Shown here: piece after piece, positions 33,901 to 44,100 of the stretch | How positions within the stretch are numbered: position 1 is the stretch's first letter | How the letters are laid out: every line of letters starts with the position of its first letter | DNA from: Aphrocallistes beatrix | Lineage: Eukaryota; Porifera; Hexactinellida; Sceptrulophora; Aphrocallistidae | Length of the DNA stretch: 64,000 nucleotides | Direction of reading: 5' to 3' | Assembly: GCA_963281255.1 (NCBI GenBank) | Contig: OY725490.1 | Span: 6,758,001-6,822,000 of the forward strand | Translations under genes and position numbers: made by a program | Notes under the pieces: generated by a model | Seen by the model: only the letters and a program-made list of their open reading frames with translations | What the model was told of the DNA's origin: nothing | Database searches by the model: none

Positions 33901-35457
33901 AAGCAAGCCCAGATAGTTAAACCTGACACTGAAGCGATTTTTGACGCTCTTCCTGACTGTGATTGGTGTAAGGTTTTATTCTGGCCGGTACCCAGACAGG
34001 TTTGGGAGAAATATTTTGTTGTTTTGAAGGATGACTCTCTCCTGTTGTACACGCACCAGCCTGATGACTTTGGAAGTTCCAAGGCAACACGGACACTTAA
34101 ACTCGGTCCCTTTGAGAAAGCAGAAATCACATTGCATAAAGAGTATAACCGTAAAAGGTTGAATAGTTTCACAAACGCTAACTATGCATGCACTCTTGCA
34201 ATGTTCTCTGAAATGGGCGGGGATATGGAAGGGGTGTATCTACAGGCGCCGTCCAGCGCTAGAAAGCAGTTCTGGTTAGAAACTTTACAAGACAGGATCA
34301 ATACCTTGGACATCAGTCGCAGCTCTTTTCCCCCATTCACGGTGGAACCAATTTTTGAAAACCCTTCTACTATATTCTTTTTCTCTGCGCTTCCTCTCAA
34401 CGAAGGGAAAATTCTCCTACTAGCTGGATATTCAGCATTGTATGTCATGTCTGTCCCTACTTGGATACATCCATGGTCCCCTCCTATACCCTTAGAGATA
34501 TCCCACACAATAGCACCTATCTACAGTCTGAAGTTATTTCCCGTGATGGGACTTATCGTCATGATTGCTGGGAAAGACCGTCAGATCATAGTTACGCACC
34601 TGGAGACGATGGTGGAATATCTAAGTGGGATAATCCGCGATAGGAAAAAAACGATGCCCAAATTCATTTCTCTCCCAAACACTGCTGGTTGTCAAATAGC
34701 CGAAGGGGGGAAGGTGAGTGAACTTCCCTTCCTTTGCAGTTTCCATCAAGGCATAGAGGGTGTGAATAATCACTTGATGACGCACCATAATGTGCCTTCT
34801 AACTACTCGAAATGTCCGCTGCAACTCTGGCATGATCGTCCTCTAGCTCATTGCACTAGCATTCTTGCCACGCCCTGGAAATTCCTCATCGGATCTCAAA
34901 TAATTTTGAATTACAATCCACCCAAAAAACTCTTCCGTGAGTCACAGATTTCAATGCATGATAGCGAAAGAAATGACACGAAAAATCTCAGAAACCCGAT
35001 TGAAATACTTCAAATGCCAGTAGAGGGCGAGTTCCTGCTGGTCTATTCAGAGATGGGTGTTTTTATTTCTCGACAAGGCTCCGGCATATTTGTAAACGAG
35101 GAAGTTATTCTATGGAATAACACACCGATTCACGCTTGGATTGATGAAGACAAACTCTTCGTTGTCTCTTTGAAGAAGATTACGGTGTATCAACTAAATC
35201 CGGGCGAACTACCTTCCAACCCTGCTGTTTATAAGTTTAACATCGATGGAAGACAATTTTTATGTTACATCCCAAGCATCAAGTCCATGGTTTACACAAC
35301 TTCTGAGTGCAACTCGACCTTTTTATTCTCTTGCAAGTTTATGATGAGTGAAAGAGTCAAAAGGACATGCTCAACAGACGCGATAAAATCTGTAAAAAAT
35401 GAAGACAAACGCCTCAAAACCAGTTCAATGACAGATTTGGCTGAATCCGTTTTATAG
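27964..35457 (+). CDS. CIT: Citron Rho-interacting kinase
   Basis: Midbody kinase/scaffold acting in cytokinesis with RhoA, anillin and kinesins. Exons are 27964-28250, 28320-28668, 28726-28950, 29016-29271, 29339-29509, 29573-29826, 29946-30299 and 30358-35457, about 2331 residues (human about 2030-2070). AGC kinase domain: Gly loop GIGQFGEV (121-128), AMK lysine 143, HRD at 237-239, DFG at 257-259 in the citron-type ADFGSAA context, APE at 285-287. A very long coiled coil follows (about 455-1550), then a C1 zinc domain (about 1759-1810, Cys/His intact), a PH domain (about 1840-1950) and a CNH domain (about 1960-2290). There is no CRIB motif, which separates it from MRCK. Exon 8 alone is 5.1 kb. 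Confidence 0.94.
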
Positions 35458-35692
35458 AATATAGTTAATCTTGTGACTCCTTAAGGCCCTCTTGACTAGT
35501 ATACCAGTAACTTGTTTAATAATAATTCAGTTATCTTTATAATATGGAAATTTTCTTCATGCGACATTGTAATAGAACTTGTATAATGCTGAATTTTTAT
35601 ATTTGGGACGAAAACTTTACCGAATTTTAGGCCTTCATCGAAACTACAGTGATTTAATTAGTTTAATTGGATGGTTAGGCTACTAGTAGAGG

Positions 35693-36214
35693 ATGGGAAA
35701 CACCCCCTCGCAAGACGATCCTGAAGAAGGGGATACGAAACAGGGTTATGTCTTGAACAAGTCTAAGACTGGGGAGATCCGTATGACCGAGGGATTTGTT
35801 AAACAGTTGGAAGAGCAAATGAGTGGTGAAGATTGGAACCACTCACATCCAGCTGTAAGTAAGACAATTTCCGAGGTGAGAGCAGCCGCGAAAGAGAAGG
35901 GCAGAGAGGAAATGAAGACAGAATTGGAGAATGAAATGTCTACTTTACGTGAAGAGCTGGCAGAGGAGAAGAAAACTAATAGTGATTTGAAAGAAACAAC
36001 TTTTCCTATCATAAATGAAGCAGCAGGGTTGATTTCTGCAAAGCTCGCCCCGAGGATTGCGCTGAATCACACAGTCTGCATTGATTCCTATAACAGAATA
36101 CTCGACTGCTACAAGGAGAATCCGAATAGAACTCTGTATTGCAGTGATCAAGTCCGTTCGTTTACTCACTGTGTGAAATCGCACAGGCAGAAGCTTGTAG
36201 ACCCGAACAAATAG
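35693..36214 (+). CDS. CHCHD3: MICOS subunit MIC19/CHCHD3
   Basis: Inner-membrane cristae-junction protein of the MICOS complex, facing the intermembrane space. Single exon, 173 residues. It starts MGN, giving a potential N-myristoylated Gly2 as in human CHCHD3. A central charged coiled coil (DUF737-like) follows. The C-terminal CHCH domain has a twin Cx9C motif, CIDSYNRILDC and CSDQVRSFTHC, the substrate of MIA40/ALR oxidation. CHCHD6 is the alternative paralogue; the MGN start and length fit either. It lies 235 bp after citron kinase. Confidence 0.9.
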   Translation: MGNTPSQDDPEEGDTKQGYVLNKSKTGEIRMTEGFVKQLEEQMSGEDWNHSHPAVSKTISEVRAAAKEKGREEMKTELENEMSTLREELAEEKKTNSDLKETTFPIINEAAGLISAKLAPRIALNHTVCIDSYNRILDCYKENPNRTLYCSDQVRSFTHCVKSHRQKLVDPNK

Positions 36215-36637
36215 ATTCATATCTACGTACTATAACTAGAAGTTAATATTTTGTGTCCAATTCGAATACCAGCATTCACGAATGTTGAAAATAGAATAAT
36301 CATTTCCTAATTTAATTAGTTCCGTGCTGCAACATTTGTTTGATGGCGAATGCATCTAAAACGAATCCTACGTATTGCTTGGATCATATTAGGTTGGCTA
36401 ATATTACAGAGCAATTTTAGAGAGAAACATTACACACATTGATTACGTAGTATAATGCCTGTAATTTCCATTAATTTACTGTAAATTACGTAAAATGTCT
36501 TGAATTCACCTAAGCACTGCTATACTTGTACATAAGTATGGATTATTTATCACAATTAAACAATCATTTAGTATTTAACTAAGAGTGCAACTTTTTGTTT
36601 AGTACATTTCTGTTAGCAAAGTTTCAAGTCTATAATA
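36215..36637. other. Intergenic, CHCHD3 to UBE3B
   Basis: AT-rich spacer with no gene or obvious repeat. It ends with TTTCTGTTAG (36607-36616), an acceptor-like sequence 21 nt before the UBE3B ATG. Confidence 0.5.
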
Positions 36638-39600
36638 ATGTCCGATTCTTTTTCGTGGAAACTGGGAAGCTCCCAGACTCAAACATTCGTAAAACAGCTG
36701 CAAAAAAGCCGCGAGCAGAGGAGCGTTTCTAAGAATAAGGGAGAGTCAATCTTGAAGATTCAGTCCACGATGCGCATGCGTCTCAGTAACAAGCGATTGT
36801 TCACATCTTTCAGAAATGATATCGATTCGTTTCTATCCAAAGAATACAAACAGTTGAATGCTTTAGAAATCTTCCGAATTGCAAAGAAGATCGTATTTGT
36901 TTACAACCCAGAAAAAGATCAGGAGCGACTCCTGCACATTTGTCATTTTATTCTTCAGAGCATGGACTCGAGCAACAAGAAGGCTTGGTACGTCGGTCTG
37001 GCACTGCACCGCTCTTACGCGAGTGATTTCATAATGCAGTTGAAGAAGGTTTTGGTCTACGCATCGGACCTGTTGGGATGTTATAGCCCTTCCAACCCAG
37101 AGCACATGTTCAGGATGCAAACCTACCTTAGATTCATCTTTCTCTTCACCGACTACAAGCTATGGAAGATCACCAGCAAATGCACTGAACCGATCATGGC
37201 CAAGCTCCAAGAAATCTGTCTCAAGTTGATGCTGAATCTTGTTAGCAAAGGGTTCTACTCTAATCTGAAGAGATTGTTAATCGCCGGGTTAACGCCCCAA
37301 TTACCTGATTTCTCTAAAACAACCCTTCTAGCTGCGCTCGGCGTGAAACCTCTCGTTTCCACTGGCTGCAACCACTTGGTTATCTACGGCTGTGTCTTGC
37401 ACACACTGACAGTGCCAGGCTTAGTTCAATTCGTGCGAGAGATCGCGCCCGAAGCTATCGAGCTGTATAGAGAGGTGAGGATACAGGAGTATGTGCTAGA
37501 TATGCTGTGCGCGGAAAAAGACTGTTATAAACAGTTGGATTTGATAGGTCAGCTCGATGCGTCGCAGGCATTGAATCTATTAGGAAATATCGTGCATTTG
37601 GTTCATCTGTGTAAGGTGCAGAGCTTAGCTTATGTGGAGCTGTATGTTAGGTCTGTCGGGATGTTAGTGGACCACATTTCAGGCGGTATTGATACCCAAT
37701 CGACTACAAATCGGATATGGCATCCTCTCCTTGGCTGGTGTGATATCCGTTCAGAATCTTTATTCAAAACAGCTGTGCCTCGAGTTTCGAATCAGCTGCG
37801 CTATCTCTGGCACCGCGATACCTTGATTCTTCTCTTCCAAGATTACCTCGGCCTCGACATCCACAAGGAAGAGATCATTAAGTCGCAGACTGCGCACGAG
37901 AAGAAGTACTACATATTCAGGATTGCTTCTTCACTCAGTAAGAAACCTAAGCTGCCTGGAGAGAAGATCCAGCCGTCTGTTTTAATCTGTCACATGTATG
38001 CATCCATTCTCGGTACTCTTTCCAACTTCCATCGCGAGGCAACCATCAGTCTAAGCTGTGACAACAATCTTTGTTCACACCTCTGGCATCTCGTGAGAAC
38101 GCTTCACACCGGAAATGGGTTGAAAACGCTGCTAGAATGTTCCTTATCTGACCCTCTAATGGACATCCTGCAGTTTTTCTGTGAATGTACCTGCTTCTGC
38201 ATCAGCATTCAGGATTCAAAGGAGCTGTACGAGGACCAGCTGTACTTCACACTCGAAGAGTTAGCGCAGATTGCCAGCTTCCTCAACCGATTCTTATACA
38301 ATTCTCTGTCACATTTGCATCCAGTCAAGGCTTCCCTTTCAATCGTGCTCCCTCCGGTGCTAAAATCCGTGCACGGGCTTCTGATGGTTCTGTACGAACG
38401 CGACTGTAGAAGAGCATTTTGTAAAGAAGATATTTGGATTTTCAAAGAGTTGAAGACTGCTTCGTTCTTGCGCGAACTTGAAAATGGATTTGGTAAGGCC
38501 ACAACAATCCTGAAATACATGCCACACGCCATCCCGTTTGAGCACAGACTCAAACTGTTCAGGAGATTAGTACAATCTGACCGCAAATCGCTTGGATATG
38601 GAGAAGATATATTTTCTCAGCCGACCACGAGAATTAAAGTGACTCGAGGGCGCATTTTAGAAGATGGATTTTCTCAGCTAAATGCCATTTCTCCTGATTT
38701 GATTAAAGCTCAAATCTCGGTGAGATTTTTCAACTCCCAGGGTCTTGAAGAACCAGGGATTGATCAGATGGGTGTTTTCAAAGAGTTCTTAGAGAACTTG
38801 ATCTTACAAGCGTTTAACCCAAACATGAGTTTATTTAAAGCAGGCGTTAACAATCAAATTTACCCCTCCTCTCTCAGTTTCATCCATGACAACCATTTAG
38901 AATTGTTTCACTTCATCGGATCCATGTTAGGTAAAGCGGTCTATAATGGATTGATAATGGAACTCAATTTCGCACCTTTTTTCCTCCGTTCATTACTCCA
39001 ACAGACAAGCTTACTCTACAGTCTTTTTGATGAGTTGCCTAGCTTCAACCAAGAACTTTCGAATTCACTTTCTTGCATCAAACACTTCGAGGGAGATATT
39101 GAAGATCTAGAACTCTACTTCTCCATACAAGAGGACTGCATGGGAAATGTCGTTACGCACGATTTAAAACCAGATGGCTCGCAAATCAAAGTTTGCAACG
39201 AGAATAAAATCAGTTATGTTCACTTGGCAGCTACGTTCTATATGCACACACAGATTAAGAAGCAGATTGGTGCGTTTTGCAGAGGATTCCATAGCATCGT
39301 CAATCCCACCTGGTTGAGCTGTTTTTCAGTGCCGGAGTTCCAAAAGTTGATTGCTGGAGATGCAATGTCGTTCGATATTTCTGATCTGAAGCACCATATT
39401 GATTACCATGGGGGCTACCATGCTGGCCACAAGGTAATATCGTGGCTATGGGACATATTAACGAACGATTTTGATATTGAGGAGCGCGGAAAATTCCTAA
39501 AATTTGTCACAAGTTGTTCAAAGCCCCCTCTTATGGGATTCGCGCATTTGTATCCGCGGTTTGCCATCAGATGTGTCGAACTGGTGGAGGATGACTTCAG

Positions 39601-39790
39601 GGAAGATACGCTGGGTAGCGTGATGAGAGGGGTGTTCAGTATAAAAAGAGGTAAGATGAGCCCTGAACGCTTGCCCACTGCTTCTACCTGTTTCAATCTG
39701 CTCAAGCTCCCCTGCTACGACAAGAAGTCCACTCTCAGAGAAAAGCTCAGGTATGCTATCCACTCTAATGCGGGATTTGAACTATCCTAG
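36638..39790 (+). CDS. UBE3B: HECT ubiquitin ligase UBE3B
   Basis: E3 ubiquitin ligase linked to mitochondria and calmodulin in vertebrates. Single exon, 1050 residues (human UBE3B 1068). The N-terminus has the family pattern FVKQLQKSREQR followed by an IQ-like segment (SILKIQSTMRMRLSNKRLF) and FRNDIDSFL. A long helical middle precedes the HECT domain (about 700-1050), with QISVRFFNSQGLEEPGIDQMGVFKEFLE and MGFAHLYPRFAIR. The catalytic cysteine lies in ASTCFNLLKLP (Cys codon 39689-39691, residue 1018). UBE3C is the closest alternative; the length and IQ region favour UBE3B. OSGEP begins 222 bp downstream on the same strand. Confidence 0.92.
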   Translation: MSDSFSWKLGSSQTQTFVKQLQKSREQRSVSKNKGESILKIQSTMRMRLSNKRLFTSFRNDIDSFLSKEYKQLNALEIFRIAKKIVFVYNPEKDQERLLHICHFILQSMDSSNKKAWYVGLALHRSYASDFIMQLKKVLVYASDLLGCYSPSNPEHMFRMQTYLRFIFLFTDYKLWKITSKCTEPIMAKLQEICLKLMLNLVSKGFYSNLKRLLIAGLTPQLPDFSKTTLLAALGVKPLVSTGCNHLVIYGCVLHTLTVPGLVQFVREIAPEAIELYREVRIQEYVLDMLCAEKDCYKQLDLIGQLDASQALNLLGNIVHLVHLCKVQSLAYVELYVRSVGMLVDHISGGIDTQSTTNRIWHPLLGWCDIRSESLFKTAVPRVSNQLRYLWHRDTLILLFQDYLGLDIHKEEIIKSQTAHEKKYYIFRIASSLSKKPKLPGEKIQPSVLICHMYASILGTLSNFHREATISLSCDNNLCSHLWHLVRTLHTGNGLKTLLECSLSDPLMDILQFFCECTCFCISIQDSKELYEDQLYFTLEELAQIASFLNRFLYNSLSHLHPVKASLSIVLPPVLKSVHGLLMVLYERDCRRAFCKEDIWIFKELKTASFLRELENGFGKATTILKYMPHAIPFEHRLKLFRRLVQSDRKSLGYGEDIFSQPTTRIKVTRGRILEDGFSQLNAISPDLIKAQISVRFFNSQGLEEPGIDQMGVFKEFLENLILQAFNPNMSLFKAGVNNQIYPSSLSFIHDNHLELFHFIGSMLGKAVYNGLIMELNFAPFFLRSLLQQTSLLYSLFDELPSFNQELSNSLSCIKHFEGDIEDLELYFSIQEDCMGNVVTHDLKPDGSQIKVCNENKISYVHLAATFYMHTQIKKQIGAFCRGFHSIVNPTWLSCFSVPEFQKLIAGDAMSFDISDLKHHIDYHGGYHAGHKVISWLWDILTNDFDIEERGKFLKFVTSCSKPPLMGFAHLYPRFAIRCVELVEDDFREDTLGSVMRGVFSIKRGKMSPERLPTASTCFNLLKLPCYDKKSTLREKLRYAIHSNAGFELS

Positions 39791-40012
39791 CCATCATGTG
39801 ACACTTTTTTCTCATTCATGGAAGTGTCATTTTCTTTGTCAACATTTTTTTCTGAAAACAATGTATTTATATGTAATTCTTTGAAACCTGTACAATGTTC
39901 AAGGGAGCTATAATTTTCATTGTTTTAAAGAGTATCTCTTTAATATTATATATGTGTACCAATTCACTCTCTAATTATTCTTATACAAATATGCAATGCG
40001 TTATTAGATATA

Positions 40013-41020
40013 ATGTCGTTGTCTATTGGTTTCGAAGGCAGCGCTAACAAGCTGGGAATTGGAATAATCCGTGATGGAGAGATTTTGTCAAATCTCCGGT
40101 GCACTTACATCACACCTCCTGGTCATGGTTTCCAGCCCAAATTCACCGCAATTCACCATCGTAAAGAAATAATAGACCTTCTACACAAGTCCCTGGAAGC
40201 TGCTGGTATTCGCACTGGAGATATTGATTGTGTGTGTTACACGAAAGGACCAGGGATGGGTGCTCCTCTTGTCTCAGTTGCAGTGGTAGCGAGAACAGTT
40301 GCGCAACTTTGGAAGAAGCCCTTGGTGGGTGTGAACCATTGTATTGCACATATAGAAATGGGCCGTCTTGTAACAGGCGCCGATGATCCCACTGTCCTAT
40401 ACGTCAGCGGTGGAAATACGCAAGTAATCGCTTACTCGAATAGGAAATATCGAATCTTCGGTGAGACGATAGATATCGCAGTGGGGAACTGTCTTGATAG
40501 GTTCGCACGTGTTATCAAACTTTCCAACGACCCCAGTCCCGGATATAACATAGAGCAGTTAGCTAAGAAAGGGAAAAAGTACTTGGAAATACCTTATAGT
40601 GTCAAGGGGATGGATGTAGCGTTCTCAGGCATTACTAGCTATATCGAGTCGGTTGCACATCGGGTGTTGGGGAGTGGGGAGTACACGGAAGCTGATCTTT
40701 GCTTTTCACTACAGGAGACAATTTTCGCGATGTTAGTTGAGGTGACAGAACGTGCAATGGCACATACTGGGTCCCAGGAGGTGTTGATAGTGGGTGGAGT
40801 TGGTTGCAACGAACGGTTACAAGACATGATGCGACAGATGTGTGTTGAACGCGGTGCACACTTGTGTGCGACAGACGAGCGATATTGTATTGATAATGGA
40901 GCGATGATCGCACACACGGGGCTGGAAATGTTTAAGTGTGGGGTGACGACTGAGCTCAAGGACTCATGGTGCACGCAGCGGTACAGAACAGATGAAGTGG
41001 ATGTGTTATGGAGGGATTGA
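40013..41020 (+). CDS. OSGEP: tRNA N6-threonylcarbamoyladenosine synthase OSGEP/Kae1
   Basis: Catalytic subunit of the KEOPS complex, which makes t6A at position 37 of ANN-decoding tRNAs in the cytosol and nucleus. Single exon, 335 residues, same length as the human protein. [17 protein letters not shown] starts the ASKHA fold; [20 protein letters not shown] and [16 protein letters not shown] supply the metal-binding His pair; [35 protein letters not shown] and [14 protein letters not shown] are all conserved. It lacks a mitochondrial leader, so it is OSGEP, not OSGEPL1. ABCC10 begins 144 bp after its stop. Confidence 0.96.
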   Translation: MSLSIGFEGSANKLGIGIIRDGEILSNLRCTYITPPGHGFQPKFTAIHHRKEIIDLLHKSLEAAGIRTGDIDCVCYTKGPGMGAPLVSVAVVARTVAQLWKKPLVGVNHCIAHIEMGRLVTGADDPTVLYVSGGNTQVIAYSNRKYRIFGETIDIAVGNCLDRFARVIKLSNDPSPGYNIEQLAKKGKKYLEIPYSVKGMDVAFSGITSYIESVAHRVLGSGEYTEADLCFSLQETIFAMLVEVTERAMAHTGSQEVLIVGGVGCNERLQDMMRQMCVERGAHLCATDERYCIDNGAMIAHTGLEMFKCGVTTELKDSWCTQRYRTDEVDVLWRD

Positions 41021-41164
41021 TTATGTTAAAATGATTGCAGACTTAAATTTATCCAAAACTTATATTGATTATAATTTCCATATTTAGTAGTTAAATTCTA
41101 ATGTACAAACTAGTCATAGACAGCCTTCATTTTTTGTGATATGAATAGATTTTAGCATAGCTAC

Positions 41165-44100
41165 ATGGGAGAGAATTCAAGCTTCAATCTGGAGCTGTGG
41201 GGGTACGTGTGTGCAGGAGAACAAGGGGGTAGGAGCATCAATACAAAGTCTGTTTTCGAATCATTAATCTGGTCGGGCAATCACATTCCACTCTGTTCTC
41301 AATGGATCCTCCAGGCCGTAGTGCATCTGCCCCTGCTCTTTTCAAGCGGATATTATGCTGGGCTTTACTACAGAGCTCAAAAGAAGGGAGCAAGCCTCAT
41401 CACGCTTTCTATTCTTATTCCAACACTATTTCTTTTAATCTTCTCCATAATCAACTTTCTTAACCCTAATCTAATATTCCCATCACAAAACATCTCCATT
41501 GTTTTGATATCTTCGCTTATTGTAAAGTGTCTAGCTTGGTTGTTACATTCGGTCTGTGTCTTCACTCTCGCACCTTCGCTTGATCGCCCGCCTGATTTTT
41601 CTATTCTTAGTTGGTTTCTGGTTCTGATATTTGATCTCATCTATTACATTTCAATCATCATTTTGAAGGTATTTTGTTTAATTTCTAACAAACGGAACGA
41701 AACAATTAATCTTATTTTTCTTTAGGTCCATCCTGATTGGGAAATTACAATAGACCGGCCTTTTTTTCAAGATTTTTTCCTTTACACTTTTTCGTTCGTG
41801 ATATTTCTACACATATTCTACGCGGTTACCATTGTAGCCTCTTATGGCAAAGTTCTGACACGGAGATGGAGGTTACGTAACTCTCCTTCTTACTCTCTTC
41901 TGAATGTGCAACACTCTTATGGTTCTATAGGCACCTTTGAATCTGAACTCCCAGATAAACCTATCAATGAGGAAGGTGTTAGCTGGATGTCGTATTTATT
42001 TTTCTTATGGTTTAATCAAACAATCAAAAAAGGATACAAGAAGAAGATTGAATCCTTAGATGATCTACCTTCTCTCCCTCCAACTTTGAGAGGAGATTAT
42101 TTACTCGCCAAATTCAACAGATTTTACACAGATAGACACATGAATGGAATGAAATCGAACAAGTAATATGCCTTACACATAGATATACAGTTGCTAGTGC
42201 TAATGCTTTACCGAACACTTTCTTTAGATGGAGGTTATTACTTAGTGTGATTCAAGTAGCTGGATATAGGTTCTACCTATCAGGCCTTCTCAAGTTGATA
42301 GCTGACGCAGTAACTTTCACCGGCCCACTCCTACTCAATGCGCTGGTATACCTCGTGGAGAATAACTCCCAGCCTATCTATTACGGATACCTGTATGCAC
42401 TCGGGCTGTTTGTCAGTTCTTTCATTGGCATGCTGCTGAATGTGCATTTTCAGTATCTAGTGGATAAAGTGAATGTCTCCATAAAGTCTGCTGTCATGAA
42501 TGCAGTCTACCAGAAGGTTATACGCCTCAACCTCTCCAGACTCAATAAATTCTCTAGCGGTATGTTTTCACAATCCACGGTCCACTTACAGTATTCTATT
42601 CAACCGCAGGTTAGCTAGGAATGTGTTTAGTACGGCATTAATTGTATGTAGGCGAGGTCCTCGATTTCATGAGCACAGATGCTGGGCGTTTATCTAGCGT
42701 GTGGAATGTCCATCTCTTCTGGAGCATGCCGGTCATGATCTGTATATGTCTCTACCTGTTGTATACACAAGTGGGGCTCTCATTTCTTGCCGGATTAGCT
42801 TTCTGCGTCGTGATAATTATAATCAACCAGTTCCTAACGGTACAGATTAGTAGGGTGTTTAAGAAGTATATGGAGTGCAAAGATGAGAGGATTAGACTGA
42901 TGTCCGAGATTCTTACTGGCATTAGAGTCATCAAGCTGTACGCCTGGGAGAGAATATTCAGAAATAAAGTAAGTTTAACTCAGATACGTCTTTGTAAAAG
43001 CATTTAATTAACTTTTATTTGACTTTTTAGATAGGTAAGATACGATCCGATGAGCTGAGACAGTTGGCTTGGGTCAAGTGTTTGGATGGGTTTTGCGTTT
43101 TCTTCTGGGCATGTACCGCTACCATGATGTGCGTCCTTACTTTCATCACCTACTCACTGATGGGAAACGAACTAACTGCAGCAAGGGTAAGAGCTTATCT
43201 CAAATCTTATCTAAGTAAATACTTCTAAATCCCAAATACATCGTAGCTATGTTGGGTTTCTTTGGTTTTAATTAAAATATTTCATTAATTAACGACTTTT
43301 TATTTAGTCTTCCCCTGACGTAGACCATTTGGTACTAATATATTACCTTATGCACACTAAGGGGTACATGACGTCATTCGATCACTTTTCATGTCCCAAT
43401 TACATCTATGTAATATTCTCATTACTTATCAATGATGTGATGTACGTATGTAGCTTATTGTAGCATAGAATCCCCTGAAATTCCATCCATGTTAAGATTG
43501 GTTTGTGGCTTTGTTTATTGAATACACTAACTTCTTTATAATTACATGAATAGCCCTACAATTCTTGTATAAAACATGTGCCTTGTTCCATTTACACAAA
43601 ATTGAGCATGTAGGTTATTTGTAAGGCTTGCAGTTTATTCACTTCGCTGTTTTTGTGAGAGGAAAGGTTTAACTCCAACTGAAGGCCTACTCAATAAATC
43701 TATTCGTAACTAAAATATTTATATATCTGCCCGCGCTAGTCGATTCAAATATGCTTAACATTTTGAATTTTCTTTTTTTGAATCTGTTTTACATTCTCTT
43801 TTTTTTATATAATCATATATTTTCTATAGCAGGTGTATATATAGCTTGTATATAGTTAGTTCATATATAAAGAGGCTAACATTTCAACACCTTTCGAAAT
43901 CAACGATGAGTAATAATGCGAATAATAAATCACATGAGAAAAATGAAATCCTACCCAAATTCCCTTACACGGCAAAACCAGTGACTCACTCAATCCGTAA
44001 TAATTCGAATAATATACAGAGCAATGATACGAGTAATAATTATAAAAACAAACCGAGCCGGCCCATTCCGAAACAAATGCTTTCCGGCAAACCCGCCTAT

